Shown here: one piece after another, positions 33,876 to 41,802 of the stretch
Position numbering within the stretch: position 1 is the stretch's first letter
Layout of the letters: each line of letters begins with the position of its first letter
NCBI RefSeq assembly: GCF_900091435.1
Contig: NZ_FMCS01000006.1
Coordinates: 150,057-214,056, forward strand
Direction: 5' to 3'
Length of the DNA stretch: 64,000 nucleotides
Source of the DNA: Micromonospora chaiyaphumensis
GTDB taxonomy: Bacteria > Actinomycetota > Actinomycetes > Mycobacteriales > Micromonosporaceae
Program-made: the position numbers and the translations under genes
Notes under the pieces: model-generated
Told to the model about the DNA's origin: nothing
Database searches by the model: none
What the model saw: only the letters and a program-made list of their open reading frames with translations

Positions 33876-34310
33876 ATGTGGCCCCGCATCGGTGGACTCC
33901 GCACCCTCGCCCTCGGCACGCCCGGCGAGCTGCGCACCACCCTCAACGCCCTCGTGCTGTCCGGCGTGAAGACCGCCACCGCCGGTCTGCTGACCGACGA
34001 GTACGCCACCGAGAACGAGGAGCTGGAGCACGTCGGCGAGCGGCTCGTCCTGGTGGACGACGACGACAAGCTGATCGGCGTGGTCGAGGTCACCGGCGTC
34101 GAGGTGGTCCGCTTCGCCGACGTGTCGTGGGACTTCGCCCGCTCCGAGGGCGAGGGCGACCGGTCCATCGAGGAGTGGCGCGAGGGCCACCGCCGCTACT
34201 GGGCCCGGGTGGGCTTCCCGGTCGACGACGACACCCAGGTGGTCTGCATCCGGTTCCGGCTGGTCTCCGCCGGGGACGGCGGGATCAGCACCGGCGACCT
34301 GGGCACCTGA
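33876..34310 (+). CDS. ASCH-domain protein
   Basis: A 144-aa PUA-like ASCH protein. The motif VLSGVKTATAGLLTDEYA matches the family GxKxxT signature. The barrel strands GERLVLVDDDDKLIGVVEVTGVEVV and the C-terminal VVCIRFRLV complete the fold. ASCH proteins bind RNA or act as N4-acetylcytidine amidohydrolases (EcYqfB). The role here is not known. It ends 4 nt before the stop of the facing LLM gene. Confidence 0.85.
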   Translation: MWPRIGGLRTLALGTPGELRTTLNALVLSGVKTATAGLLTDEYATENEELEHVGERLVLVDDDDKLIGVVEVTGVEVVRFADVSWDFARSEGEGDRSIEEWREGHRRYWARVGFPVDDDTQVVCIRFRLVSAGDGGISTGDLGT

Positions 34311-34314
34311 CCGG

Positions 34315-35193
34315 TCAGGCCCGGCGCAGCTCCGGCAGCAGCTCCGCCGCCTCGACCAGCACCGCCTCGTCGCCGCCGTACCAGCTGCTGGCGCGGGGCC
34401 AGTGGGTCACCACGTCGGTGAAGCCCAGCCGGGCGGCCCGGGCGACCTGCTCGGCGAAGAAGTCCGCGCTGGTGAGCGAGAACGCCGGCGCCGAGTCCAG
34501 CGACAGGTAGCGGTCGAGGGTGGCCGGATCGCGGCCGGCCTGCTCCAACGTCGCGTCGAGCCGGGCGGACAGCTCCGCCACGCTCGACCACCAGCTCTCC
34601 AGGTCGTCGCCGCCGAGCCCGGTGGTCACCCAGCCCTGCCCGAAGCGGGCGACCAGCCGCATCGAGCGGGGCCCGTTCGCGGCGACCACGAAGGGCACCC
34701 GGGGCTGCTGGACGCAGCCGGGATTGTTCCGCGCGTCGACCGCGGCGAACCACTCGCCGCGCCAGGTCGTGCCGTCCTCCCGCAGGACCAGGTCGAGCAG
34801 CTCGGTGAACTCGGCGAACCGGTCGACCCGCTGCCGGGGCGGCAGGGTCTCGCCGCCGAGGACCGCCGAGTCGAAGCCGATGCCCCCGGCCCCGAGGCCG
34901 AGCAGCACCCGCCCCCCGGAGACGTCGTCCAGCGCGGTGACCTGCCGGGCGAACGCCGCCGGGTGCCGGAAGTTGGGCGAGGCGACCAGGGTGCCGAGGC
35001 GGATCCGCGAGGTCACGGTCGCGGCGGCGGTCAGCGTGGTCATCGAGTCGAACCAGGGGCCGTCGACCAGGTCGCGCCACCCCAGGTGGTCGTAGGTCCA
35101 GGCGTGGTCGAAGCCCCACTCGTCCGCCTGCTGCCAGCGCCGCCGGGAATCCGACCAGCGCTGGTCGGGCAGGATCACGATGCCGATTCGCAT
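34315..35193 (-). CDS. LLM-class (probably F420-dependent) oxidoreductase
   Basis: A 292-aa luciferase-like monooxygenase. It has the start MRIGIVILPDQRW, the AWTYDHLGWRDL segment, RIRLGTLVASPNFRHPA and the GGRVLLGLGAGG motif. In actinobacteria most such proteins use F420 rather than FMN, which is an inference here. Length is typical. The start is the only Met in a fitting position; the frame upstream is antisense to the PP2C gene. Substrate unknown. Confidence 0.88.
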   Translation of the reverse strand: MRIGIVILPDQRWSDSRRRWQQADEWGFDHAWTYDHLGWRDLVDGPWFDSMTTLTAAATVTSRIRLGTLVASPNFRHPAAFARQVTALDDVSGGRVLLGLGAGGIGFDSAVLGGETLPPRQRVDRFAEFTELLDLVLREDGTTWRGEWFAAVDARNNPGCVQQPRVPFVVAANGPRSMRLVARFGQGWVTTGLGGDDLESWWSSVAELSARLDATLEQAGRDPATLDRYLSLDSAPAFSLTSADFFAEQVARAARLGFTDVVTHWPRASSWYGGDEAVLVEAAELLPELRRA

Positions 35194-35243
35194 GATCGCC
35201 AGGGTACGACCCGGGTCGGACAGGCCGACCCGGGTCGGGGGGA

Positions 35244-36296
35244 CTAACCCTCCACCAGGTCGGCGACCACGCAGGCGATGTTGTCGGGTGCGCCCGCCTC
35301 GTACGCGAGGTCGACCAGGCGCCCGACGGCGGTCTCCGGGTCGTCGGCCCCGGCGAGCGCGTCGTGCAACGCCTCGGGCTCGACCACCGCGGCGAGCCCG
35401 TCGGAGCAGAGCAGGTAGCGGTCGCCGGCCAGGGCGGTCCGCAGCGCCAGGTCCGCCTCGACCTCGCCGGCCCCGAGCGCCCGCGCCAGCAGGGCCCGCT
35501 GCGGGTGCCCGGCGGCCTCCACCGGGCTGAGCTTTCCCTGGTCGACCAGTGACTGGACGTAGGTGTGGTCCTGGGTGAGCCGGGACAGCTCGCCGCCCCG
35601 CAGCAGGTACGCCCGGGTGTCCCCGACGTGCACGAGGGCCAGCCGGGTGCCGCGCCGCAGGATGGCGGTGAGCGTGGTGACCGGCTGGTGGGCGTCGGTG
35701 GCGTGCGCGCGTACCGCCCGGTCGGCGGCGCCCACCGCCTCGGCCAGCGCGGTGAGCAGTTCGGTGGCCGGCGCGTCGACCGGCTCCAGCGGCCGCAGGG
35801 CGTCCACGGCGGTGGTGCTGGCGGCGGCCCCGCCCGGGCCCCGCATGCCGTCCGCCACGGCGAGCAGGGTTCCGCTGGCGTACGCGGTGTCCTCGTTGGA
35901 GTCCCGGACGGTGCCGGTCTCGCAGCGGACGGCGTACCGGAAGGTGGTCTCGGACATGGTGGTGCCCCTCTCGGTGAGCTGGTCGACGAGGAGCGCGACG
36001 GCGCGACCGCGGGCGGCCGTGTCCGCGCTGACCCGCCGCCACCAGGCGTCGACGGCCTCGGCGGCGGCGTCCGGCGGCAGGCCGCAGACGGCCTGGATCT
36101 CGGCCAGCGGCATGCCGGCCCGGCGCAGCGCGGCGATCAGCCGGGCCCGGTCGAGCTGGGCCGGCGCGTAGTACCGGTAGCCCGAGTGCGGGTCGACGGC
36201 GGCCGGCGGCAGCAGCCCCAGCTCGTCGTAGAGCCGCAGCGCCTTCGGCGTCAGGCGCGCCGCGCGGGCGAACGCCCCGATGGTGAGCAGCTCCAC
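35244..36296 (-). CDS. MerR-type regulator fused to a PP2C Ser/Thr phosphatase
   Basis: A 350-aa two-part protein. Residues 1-70 form a MerR winged helix (IGAFARAARLTPKALRLYDELG, YRYYAPAQLDRA) and about 75-112 a short coiled coil. From about 115 to the end there is a complete PP2C domain with the metal aspartates in SNEDTAYASG, VADGMRGPGG, CSDGLAAVV and GAPDNIACVV. GAGGAGG lies 8 nt before the GTG at 36296. An internal ATG (35957) with GAGAGGGG 7 nt upstream could start a free phosphatase. A MerR-type promoter lies at 36358-36390. Fusion of these domains is unusual; see findings. Confidence 0.88.
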   Translation of the reverse strand: MELLTIGAFARAARLTPKALRLYDELGLLPPAAVDPHSGYRYYAPAQLDRARLIAALRRAGMPLAEIQAVCGLPPDAAAEAVDAWWRRVSADTAARGRAVALLVDQLTERGTTMSETTFRYAVRCETGTVRDSNEDTAYASGTLLAVADGMRGPGGAAASTTAVDALRPLEPVDAPATELLTALAEAVGAADRAVRAHATDAHQPVTTLTAILRRGTRLALVHVGDTRAYLLRGGELSRLTQDHTYVQSLVDQGKLSPVEAAGHPQRALLARALGAGEVEADLALRTALAGDRYLLCSDGLAAVVEPEALHDALAGADDPETAVGRLVDLAYEAGAPDNIACVVADLVEG

Positions 36297-36357
36297 GGAC
36301 CCATCCTCCTCGCGCCGGTCGCGCTCCCCGTGCCGGTCACGGCGACCGGCAGGGACC

Positions 36358-36390
36358 ACGCTGGGCCTTGCCGTAGGGGCAGGGTCAAGG
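36358..36390 (-). promoter_or_regulatory. MerR-type promoter with 19-bp spacer
   Basis: On the minus strand, -35 TTGACC (36383-36388) and a weak -10 CAGCGT (36358-36363) are 19 bp apart, the over-long spacing typical of MerR-activated promoters. An imperfect dyad (CCTTG...CAAGG, 36366-36390) spans the spacer. Likely autoregulation by the MerR-PP2C protein. Confidence 0.6.
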
Positions 36391-36392
36391 CA

Positions 36393-36420
36393 TTGACGAT
36401 GTATCGATCACTTATATATG
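36393..36420 (+). promoter_or_regulatory. padR promoter
   Basis: TTGACG (36393-36398), a 16-bp spacer and TATATG (36415-36420) give one of the best sigma-70-like promoters in the window. The predicted start point falls about 2 nt before the GTG at 36429, so the mRNA should be leaderless or nearly so. It abuts the divergent MerR-type promoter. Confidence 0.7.
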
Positions 36421-36428
36421 TTGCCGCG

Positions 36429-36758
36429 GTGACCCAGATGCGGGAGCCCACGTTCCTGATCCTCACGGCGCTCGCCGGCGGCCCCCGGCACGGCTACGGG
36501 ATCATCCAGGAGGTCACCACGCTCTCCGCCGCACGCGTCACCCTGCTCCCCGGCACCCTCTACACGGCACTGGACCGGCTCACCGCCCAGGGCCTCGTCG
36601 AGCCCGACCGGGAGGAGGTGGTCGACGGCCGGCTGCGCCGCTACTACCGGCTCACCTCCACCGGCCTCGACGCCCTCCGCACCGAGACCGCCCGGCTGCG
36701 CCAGCTCACCGCGGCCGCCGAGACCCGGCTGCGCGCCCTGCGCCCCCGCACCGCCTGA
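36429..36758 (+). CDS. PadR-family transcriptional regulator
   Basis: A 109-aa PadR protein: winged helix ILTALAGGPRHGYGIIQEVTTLS, recognition region LLPGTLYTALDRLTAQGLVEPD and wing RRYYRLTSTG, then a C-terminal dimer helix. GTG 36429 (VTQMREP) is chosen for its position after the promoter; ATG 36438 is the alternative. It precedes a membrane-protein gene by 39 nt, the common PadR-target arrangement in which a regulator represses a linked membrane protein. Confidence 0.92.
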   Translation: MTQMREPTFLILTALAGGPRHGYGIIQEVTTLSAARVTLLPGTLYTALDRLTAQGLVEPDREEVVDGRLRRYYRLTSTGLDALRTETARLRQLTAAAETRLRALRPRTA

Positions 36759-36797
36759 CCCGCCTCCCGCCCACGCCTTCCGACCGCAGGGGAGACC

Positions 36798-37862
36798 ATG
36801 TCGCTCGCCCGCCGCTACCGGCGCCTGCTGCTCGCCTATCCCCGCGCGTACCGGCGGGAGCGTGGCGACGAGATCCTCGGCCTGCTGCTCGACGGTGCGC
36901 CCGCCGGGCGGACCCGGCCCACCCTGCGCGAGGCGGCCAACCTGGTCCGGGCCGGCCTGCGCTGCCGCCTCGGCCGGCCGGCCAGCCGCACGGTCGGCGT
37001 CTGGGCCGTCCTCGCGGCGCTGATCTGCGGGCTGTTCACCGGTGCGCTGGCCGCCCGGACGGCCTGGGAGACGTCCCGGCCCCAGCCCGATCGGGCCGAA
37101 TTCACGGCGGTCTTCACCGAGGCGTTTCCCGGCCACCGGCTGAACGACGACGTGTCGACCGCCCCCGCCCTGTTCGTCATCTACGGCCAGCCGCTGTCCC
37201 GGGCGTCCCTGCGCAGCCTGCTGCTTGGCGACGGCGGCGAATACGAGGAGGGGGCGGCCGGCGGCTCGGCGACCGGCCCGATGCCGACGCCGGAGGCGCA
37301 GACGCTGGCCACGGCACAGCAGCGCCTCCGGGCCGCCGGCTGGCAGGTGTACGAGCCGACCTCCGAGGTGCTGCAGACCTGCGCCGACCCGCGCTGCGAC
37401 CCGGCGAGCCAGCCGGTCGAGACCGTCCTCGTGGCCCGCCGGGGCGACACCGTGCTGCGGGCGACCTTCGACGATCCCCGGTCCTTCGGCTCGTACCTCG
37501 GGGTGGCGCTGCAGCGGGCCGCGCCGCCGGCCGTGCTGCCGGTCGCCGTGCTGGCCGGCCTGGCCGGGGGCGCGCTGGCCTGGCTGGTCTTCGCCTGGGC
37601 CAGCCGGCGCACCGAGGGCCGGCGTCGGGCGCCGCTGCTGCTCGGGGTCACCCTGTTCTTCTGGTGGGTGCCCGTGCTGCTCGCCACCTCGTCGCTGGCC
37701 CGGCACCACCTCGACGAGCCGCACCCGAGCTGGCACCCGCTCTGGGAGTGGCTGGGTCAGCCGACCCTCTCGCTGTTCTTCCTGGTCGGCCTGGCCAGCG
37801 CGCTGGTCCTGCTGCTCACCGCGCTGACGCCGCGCCGGGACCTGCAGCCCCTGACCGTGTGA
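36798..37862 (+). CDS. membrane protein linked to PadR
   Basis: A 354-aa protein. A basic N-terminal cytoplasmic stretch (RRYRRLLLAYPRAYRRERGDEILGLL is typical of PadR-linked proteins) leads to one membrane helix (VWAVLAALICGLFTGALAA). An extracytoplasmic domain of about 150 residues has two Cys (TCADPRCD). Three more helices follow near the C-terminus. GGGGAGACC precedes the ATG. Its last 47 bp overlap the facing NUDIX gene. Function unknown. Confidence 0.83.
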   Translation: MSLARRYRRLLLAYPRAYRRERGDEILGLLLDGAPAGRTRPTLREAANLVRAGLRCRLGRPASRTVGVWAVLAALICGLFTGALAARTAWETSRPQPDRAEFTAVFTEAFPGHRLNDDVSTAPALFVIYGQPLSRASLRSLLLGDGGEYEEGAAGGSATGPMPTPEAQTLATAQQRLRAAGWQVYEPTSEVLQTCADPRCDPASQPVETVLVARRGDTVLRATFDDPRSFGSYLGVALQRAAPPAVLPVAVLAGLAGGALAWLVFAWASRRTEGRRRAPLLLGVTLFFWWVPVLLATSSLARHHLDEPHPSWHPLWEWLGQPTLSLFFLVGLASALVLLLTALTPRRDLQPLTV

Positions 37863-38418
37863 CACAGCTGACCTTCGCCAGCATCCGGGCCAGGTGCGGC
37901 TCCACGGTGCCCGGATCGGCCCCGGCGACCTCGCGCGGCGTCCACCAGCGGACGGCCCGGAACTCGGCCGGGTCGGGGATCAGCTTCTGGTCACGGCTGC
38001 CGGACAGCACGAACCAGAGGCTGACGTCGGTGTGCCGCTCCTCCGGCGGGCCGACCGTCCCGGTCACCGTGAGGAAGGCGGGGCGCTCGCCGAAAGCCGG
38101 CGCGAAGACGGCCGGCACGCCCAGTTCCTCGACCATCTCCCGGCGTACGGTCTGCGCGGGGTGCTCACCCGGCTCGACGTGACCGCCGCTGGGCAACCAC
38201 ATTCCGGCCTTGCGGTGGTCGACCAGCAGCACGGCGCCGTCCGTCTCGTCGCGGAGCAGGAAGTAGGCCACCAGGTGCGGCGAGGGCGTGCGCGGCTTCG
38301 CCCGGCGGAAGATGTCCTCCGTCGTGGCCAGCCAGGCCAGCGTCGTGGCGCGGTGTCGCGCCTCCTGCTCGTCGCCCGGCGTGAGGGCCTCGACCAGCGC
38401 CCGGATCTCGTCCCGCAC
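37816..38418 (-). CDS. NUDIX hydrolase
   Basis: A 200-aa NUDIX protein. The Nudix box is complete: GGHVEPGEHPAQTVRREMVEELG, giving Gly-x5-Glu-x7-Arg-Glu-x2-Glu-Glu. The N-terminal helical extension (about 45 residues) and the HTDVSLWFVLSG segment suggest a NUDIX subgroup seen with aminoglycoside- or mutT-like proteins in actinobacteria. It hydrolyses a nucleoside diphosphate-X substrate, not identified. The last 47 bp overlap the convergent membrane-protein gene. Confidence 0.9.
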   Translation of the reverse strand: MRDEIRALVEALTPGDEQEARHRATTLAWLATTEDIFRRAKPRTPSPHLVAYFLLRDETDGAVLLVDHRKAGMWLPSGGHVEPGEHPAQTVRREMVEELGVPAVFAPAFGERPAFLTVTGTVGPPEERHTDVSLWFVLSGSRDQKLIPDPAEFRAVRWWTPREVAGADPGTVEPHLARMLAKVSCVTRSGAAGPGAASAR

Positions 38419-38449
38419 ACCGTCATGCTGCCAGTCGGCTGCGACAGCC

Positions 38450-39343
38450 TCAGGCCGTCGGGGCCGGGTTGGCGTCGACCGCGGCGCGGACGAACTCGCG
38501 TACCCGGGTGGTGGTGTTGCTGGCCAGCCACACCGGACCGCGCCGGATCGGCGGCGCGTCGTGGATCGGCACGTACGCCAGGTCGGGGCGGGCGTGGTAG
38601 TGCCGGGTCTGCTCGCCCACCGGCAGCACCCCGCGGCCCATCGCGACGAGGGCCAGCATCTCGGAGAAGCTGCCGCCGACCGGGCCCCGCGGCACCGGCC
38701 GCCCCGCCGGGGTCCGGTCCGGGGTGCGGTCCCGCTTGAACGCGGCCGAGGTCACCGCCGGGTACTGCACCACCGGATGGTCGCCCAGCACCTCCAGCGA
38801 CACCGACTCCGCACCGGCCAGCGGATGGTTCGCGGCCACCGCGAGCACCCGGGCCTCGTGCAGCAGCGCCGGGCCGTTCGCCATGCCGTCGAAGGGGTAC
38901 GAGGCGATCAGCACGTCGATCGAGCCGTCCTGCAGGCTCGACCGGGTGGTGGCGAGGGGGGCCTCGTGGACGTGCACGACGCAGTCCGGGTGGCGCTCGC
39001 CGAACAGCGTGACGGCCCGCAGCAGCACCGGAGCGGTCGACTCACCGACGTACGCCACCCGCAGCTCGCCGGCGAGCCCGCGCCCGGCGTCGACGGCGCG
39101 CTGGACGGCGTCCTCGATGCCGGCGACCAGCGGACGCAGGTCGTCGGCGAGGCGGGCGCCGATCGGGGTGAGGCGGACCACCCGGCTGGTCCGCTCGAAG
39201 AGCGGCGCGCCGATCCGGCGTTCGAGTTTCCGCACCACGTGACTGATCCGGCCGGTGGTCACCCGCAGCCGCTCCGCGGTCCGACCGAAGTGCAGTTCCT
39301 CGGCGAGCGTCAGGAACGTCTCGACCTCGTACCGCTCCAGCAC
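38450..39343 (-). CDS. LysR-family transcriptional regulator
   Basis: A 297-aa LysR regulator: an N-terminal helix-turn-helix (ETFLTLAEELHFGRTAERLR, then ISHVVRKLERRIGAPLFERT) and a periplasmic-binding-like effector domain. The GTG at 39343 gives the usual family start (xLERYEVETFL). A TTG at 39373 lies inside the predicted operator (39355-39377) and so is unlikely. It is divergent from the DUF1801 gene, which with the VOC gene is its likely target. Effector unknown. Confidence 0.9.
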   Translation of the reverse strand: MLERYEVETFLTLAEELHFGRTAERLRVTTGRISHVVRKLERRIGAPLFERTSRVVRLTPIGARLADDLRPLVAGIEDAVQRAVDAGRGLAGELRVAYVGESTAPVLLRAVTLFGERHPDCVVHVHEAPLATTRSSLQDGSIDVLIASYPFDGMANGPALLHEARVLAVAANHPLAGAESVSLEVLGDHPVVQYPAVTSAAFKRDRTPDRTPAGRPVPRGPVGGSFSEMLALVAMGRGVLPVGEQTRHYHARPDLAYVPIHDAPPIRRGPVWLASNTTTRVREFVRAAVDANPAPTA

Positions 39344-39354
39344 CCGCCGCCCCC

Positions 39355-39377
39355 ATCGTTGAATCCTGGTCAACGAT
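39355..39377. promoter_or_regulatory. LysR-type operator
   Basis: ATCGTTGA and TCAACGAT form perfect 8-bp arms around a 7-bp centre (ATCCTGG). It contains the T-N11-A core of LysR boxes and lies 12 bp upstream of the LysR GTG, between divergent genes. Confidence 0.78.
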
Positions 39378-39456
39378 CGTAGCCCGATCGCGTCTTGGTC
39401 CGAACGGCGGCGAGGACGAGTGTTGACGGTGTTCCCACCGCACTCAGGAGGACCGC

Positions 39457-39813
39457 ATGGATCCCGTCACCACCTATCTGACCGGCCTCGACGCGCCGCT
39501 GCGCGAGGCCGCCGACAAGCTGCGTTCCGTCATCGGGGCCGCACTGCCGGAGGCCACCGGCGCCATGTGGCACGGCCACCCGGTGTGGGGGCTGGGCGAC
39601 CGGCCCGGGCAGACCCCGGTGTGCCTCGTCAAGGCGTACCCGGCGTACGTCACCTTCGGCCTGTGGCGCGGGCAGGACGTTGCCGACGACTCCGGGCGGC
39701 TCGTCCCGGGCGCGCGCCGGATGGCCTCGGTGAAGCTGCGCAGCGTGGACGAGATCGACCCAGAGCTGTTCACCGGTTGGCTGCGCGACGCGTACGCGCT
39801 GGAGACCCGGTGA
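39457..39813 (+). CDS. DUF1801 domain protein
   Basis: A 118-aa protein of the DUF1801/YdhG-like alpha/beta fold. Family segments are YLTGLDAPLREAADKLRSVI, EATGAMWHGHPVWGLG and KAYPAYVTFGLWRG. It starts at an ATG after AGGAGG (spacing 6). The next gene overlaps its stop by 4 bp. Molecular function is unknown. Confidence 0.85.
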   Translation: MDPVTTYLTGLDAPLREAADKLRSVIGAALPEATGAMWHGHPVWGLGDRPGQTPVCLVKAYPAYVTFGLWRGQDVADDSGRLVPGARRMASVKLRSVDEIDPELFTGWLRDAYALETR

Positions 39814-40196
39814 GCGCCGTGCGGGTGACCGGCTTCGACCACCTGGTCCTCGCCGTCACCGACGTCGAACGGTCCCTCGCGTTCTACTGCGAGACCCTCG
39901 GCCTGGCGCCGGTACGCGTCGACCGCTGGCGCGCCGGCGAGGTGCCCTTCCCCTCGGTACGCGTCAACGCCGACACCATCATCGACCTGGTCCGCGGCGA
40001 GCCGGAGGGGTCGAACGTGGACCACTTCTGCCTGGTGGTCGAGCCGCTCGACTGGGGCCGGGTGGTCGAGTCCGGCGTGTTCACGGTGCTGACCGGGCCC
40101 GTGCCGCGCTTCGGGGCGCGCGGCACCGCCACCTCGATCTACGTCCGCGACCCGGACGGCAACACCGTCGAGCTGCGCTGGTATCCGGGGTCTTGA
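39810..40196 (+). CDS. VOC-family (glyoxalase-like) metal protein
   Basis: A 128-aa vicinal-oxygen-chelate protein. Two beta-alpha-beta-beta-beta units are seen: GFDHLVLAVTDVERSLAFYCETLG and NVDHFCLVV... ending IYVRDPDGNTVELR. Metal ligands are probably His in FDHL and DHFC and the final Glu. The GTG overlaps the DUF1801 stop by 4 bp, so the two genes are coupled. It may be a glyoxalase, dioxygenase or resistance protein; the sequence does not decide. Confidence 0.88.
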   Translation: MSAVRVTGFDHLVLAVTDVERSLAFYCETLGLAPVRVDRWRAGEVPFPSVRVNADTIIDLVRGEPEGSNVDHFCLVVEPLDWGRVVESGVFTVLTGPVPRFGARGTATSIYVRDPDGNTVELRWYPGS

Positions 40197-40223
40197 CTTC
40201 GAGTCCGCTCGAAGCCGGAGAGT
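40193..40223 (+). promoter_or_regulatory. MerR-type promoter upstream of the aldo/keto reductase
   Basis: TTGACT, a 19-bp spacer and GAGAGT, with a perfect dyad in the spacer region: CTTCGAG-TCCG-CTCGAAG (40197-40214). The layout is that of MerR-family activated promoters. It overlaps the last codon of the VOC gene. Confidence 0.65.
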
Positions 40224-40263
40224 GGCAACCGGCGGAACCACGACTCGGGACGGGGAGCGGATC

Positions 40264-41262
40264 ATGAAGCGCACGTTGGGGCGGAGCGGCATCGAGGTCA
40301 GCGCGCTGGGCATGGGCTGCTGGGCGATCGGCGGCCCGTACGCCGGTGGCGACAACCAGTACGGCTGGGGCCGGGTCGACGACGCCGAGTCGACCCGGGC
40401 CGTCCGCCGGGCCCTCGAACTCGGCGTCACCTTCTTCGACACGGCGAGCAGCTACGGCGCCGGGCACAGCGAGGTGGTGCTCGGCCGGGCACTCGGCGCC
40501 GACCGGGACCGGGTGGTGATCGCCACGAAGTGGGGGTTCACCTTCGACGAGCGGACCCGGGAGGCGCTCGGCACGGACAGCAGCGTCGCGTACCTGCGCA
40601 GCTGCCTGGACGGCTCGCTGCGGCGGCTGGGCACCGACCACGTCGACCTCTACCAGCTCCACCTCGGGGACCTGCCGGTGGCGGAGGCCCTGGACCTCGT
40701 CGCCCCGCTGGAGGACCTGGTCACCGCCGGCAAGATCCGGGCGTACGGCTGGAGCACCGACGACCCGGAACGCGCCGCCGCGTTCGCCGCCGCCGGTCCG
40801 CACTGCGCGGCGGTGCAGCACGACATGTCGGTGCTGGCCGACCGGCCGGCGATGATCGAGCTGTGTGAGCGGGCCGGGCTGGCCAGCATCAACCGGGGAC
40901 CGCTCGCCATGGGGCTGCTCAGCGGCAAGTACGCCGACGGCCGCACGGTGGCCCGGGACGACGTGCGGTCGCAGAGCTACGACTGGATGACGTACTTCCG
41001 CGACGGCGCCGGGGCACCCGAGTGGCTGGCCCGGGTGGAGGCGCTGCGGGAGGTGTTCGCCACCGGCGGCCGCACGCCCACACAGGGCGCGCTGGCCTGG
41101 CTCTGGGCCCGCAGCGGGGCCACCGTCCCGATCCCCGGGTTCCGCACGGTCGCCCAGGTCGAGCAGAACGCGGGCGCGCTCGCCCAGGGCCCGCTGCGGC
41201 CGGACGAGTTCGCCGCCGTGGAGGGTCTGCTGGCCGACCTGCGGGTTGCTAGCGTCGCCTGA
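40264..41262 (+). CDS. aldo/keto reductase
   Basis: A 332-aa NADPH-dependent aldo/keto reductase. It has GVTFFDTASSYGAGHSE with the catalytic Asp and Tyr, the ATKWGF segment with the catalytic Lys, and VDLYQLHLGD with His. The NADP-binding GFRTVAQVEQN lies near the end. The ATG at 40264 follows GGGGAGCGG. A MerR-type promoter upstream suggests induction by a small molecule or stress. It overlaps the next gene by 1 bp. Confidence 0.92.
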   Translation: MKRTLGRSGIEVSALGMGCWAIGGPYAGGDNQYGWGRVDDAESTRAVRRALELGVTFFDTASSYGAGHSEVVLGRALGADRDRVVIATKWGFTFDERTREALGTDSSVAYLRSCLDGSLRRLGTDHVDLYQLHLGDLPVAEALDLVAPLEDLVTAGKIRAYGWSTDDPERAAAFAAAGPHCAAVQHDMSVLADRPAMIELCERAGLASINRGPLAMGLLSGKYADGRTVARDDVRSQSYDWMTYFRDGAGAPEWLARVEALREVFATGGRTPTQGALAWLWARSGATVPIPGFRTVAQVEQNAGALAQGPLRPDEFAAVEGLLADLRVASVA

Positions 41263-41750
41263 TGCCCGAACTCGAACGGCTCGCCCTGCGGCACGCCCCG
41301 GCGCTGCTCCGCTTCGAGCAGGTGAACCGGTCGTACTTCGCCCGGTTCGTGCCGGACCGCGGCGACGACTACTTCCACGAGTTCAGCGACCGGCTCATCG
41401 GTCTGCTGACGGAACAGGACACCGGGCTGTGCCACTTCCACGTCCTGGTCGACCCCGAGGACGGCGCCGTGCTGGGCCGGTTCAACCTGGTCGACGTCGC
41501 CGACGGCAGCGCCGAGCTGGGCTACCGGGTGGCCGAGCGGGCCGCCGGGCGCGGCCTGGCCCGGGAGGGTGTCCGCCGGGTCGCCACGCTGGCCCGCGAG
41601 GAGTACGGGCTGCGGCAGCTGGTCGCCTCGGCGGCGCTGGCGAACCGGGCCTCGCTTGCGGTGCTCCGGCGGACGGGGTTCGTGCCGGTCGAGGAGGTGC
41701 TGCTCAGCGGCCAACCCTCCCTGCGGCACGTCCTCGACCTGACGAAGTGA
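41262..41750 (+). CDS. GNAT-family N-acetyltransferase (RimJ/RimL-like)
   Basis: A 162-aa acetyltransferase. The acetyl-CoA motif is in the ERAAGRGLAREGVRRVATLA stretch (pattern R/Q-x-x-G-x-G/A), preceded by AELGYRVAE. LVASAALANRASLAVLRRTGF matches the RimJ/RimL pattern with NxAS. Its ATG shares the last base of the aldo/keto reductase stop (1-bp overlap), so they are translated together. Acceptor unknown. Confidence 0.9.
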   Translation: MPELERLALRHAPALLRFEQVNRSYFARFVPDRGDDYFHEFSDRLIGLLTEQDTGLCHFHVLVDPEDGAVLGRFNLVDVADGSAELGYRVAERAAGRGLAREGVRRVATLAREEYGLRQLVASAALANRASLAVLRRTGFVPVEEVLLSGQPSLRHVLDLTK

Positions 41751-41802
41751 TCACGTCCTCAGCGGGCTGCCCGGCCTGCGGTGGGCGGCTACCGTCACCG
41801 GA

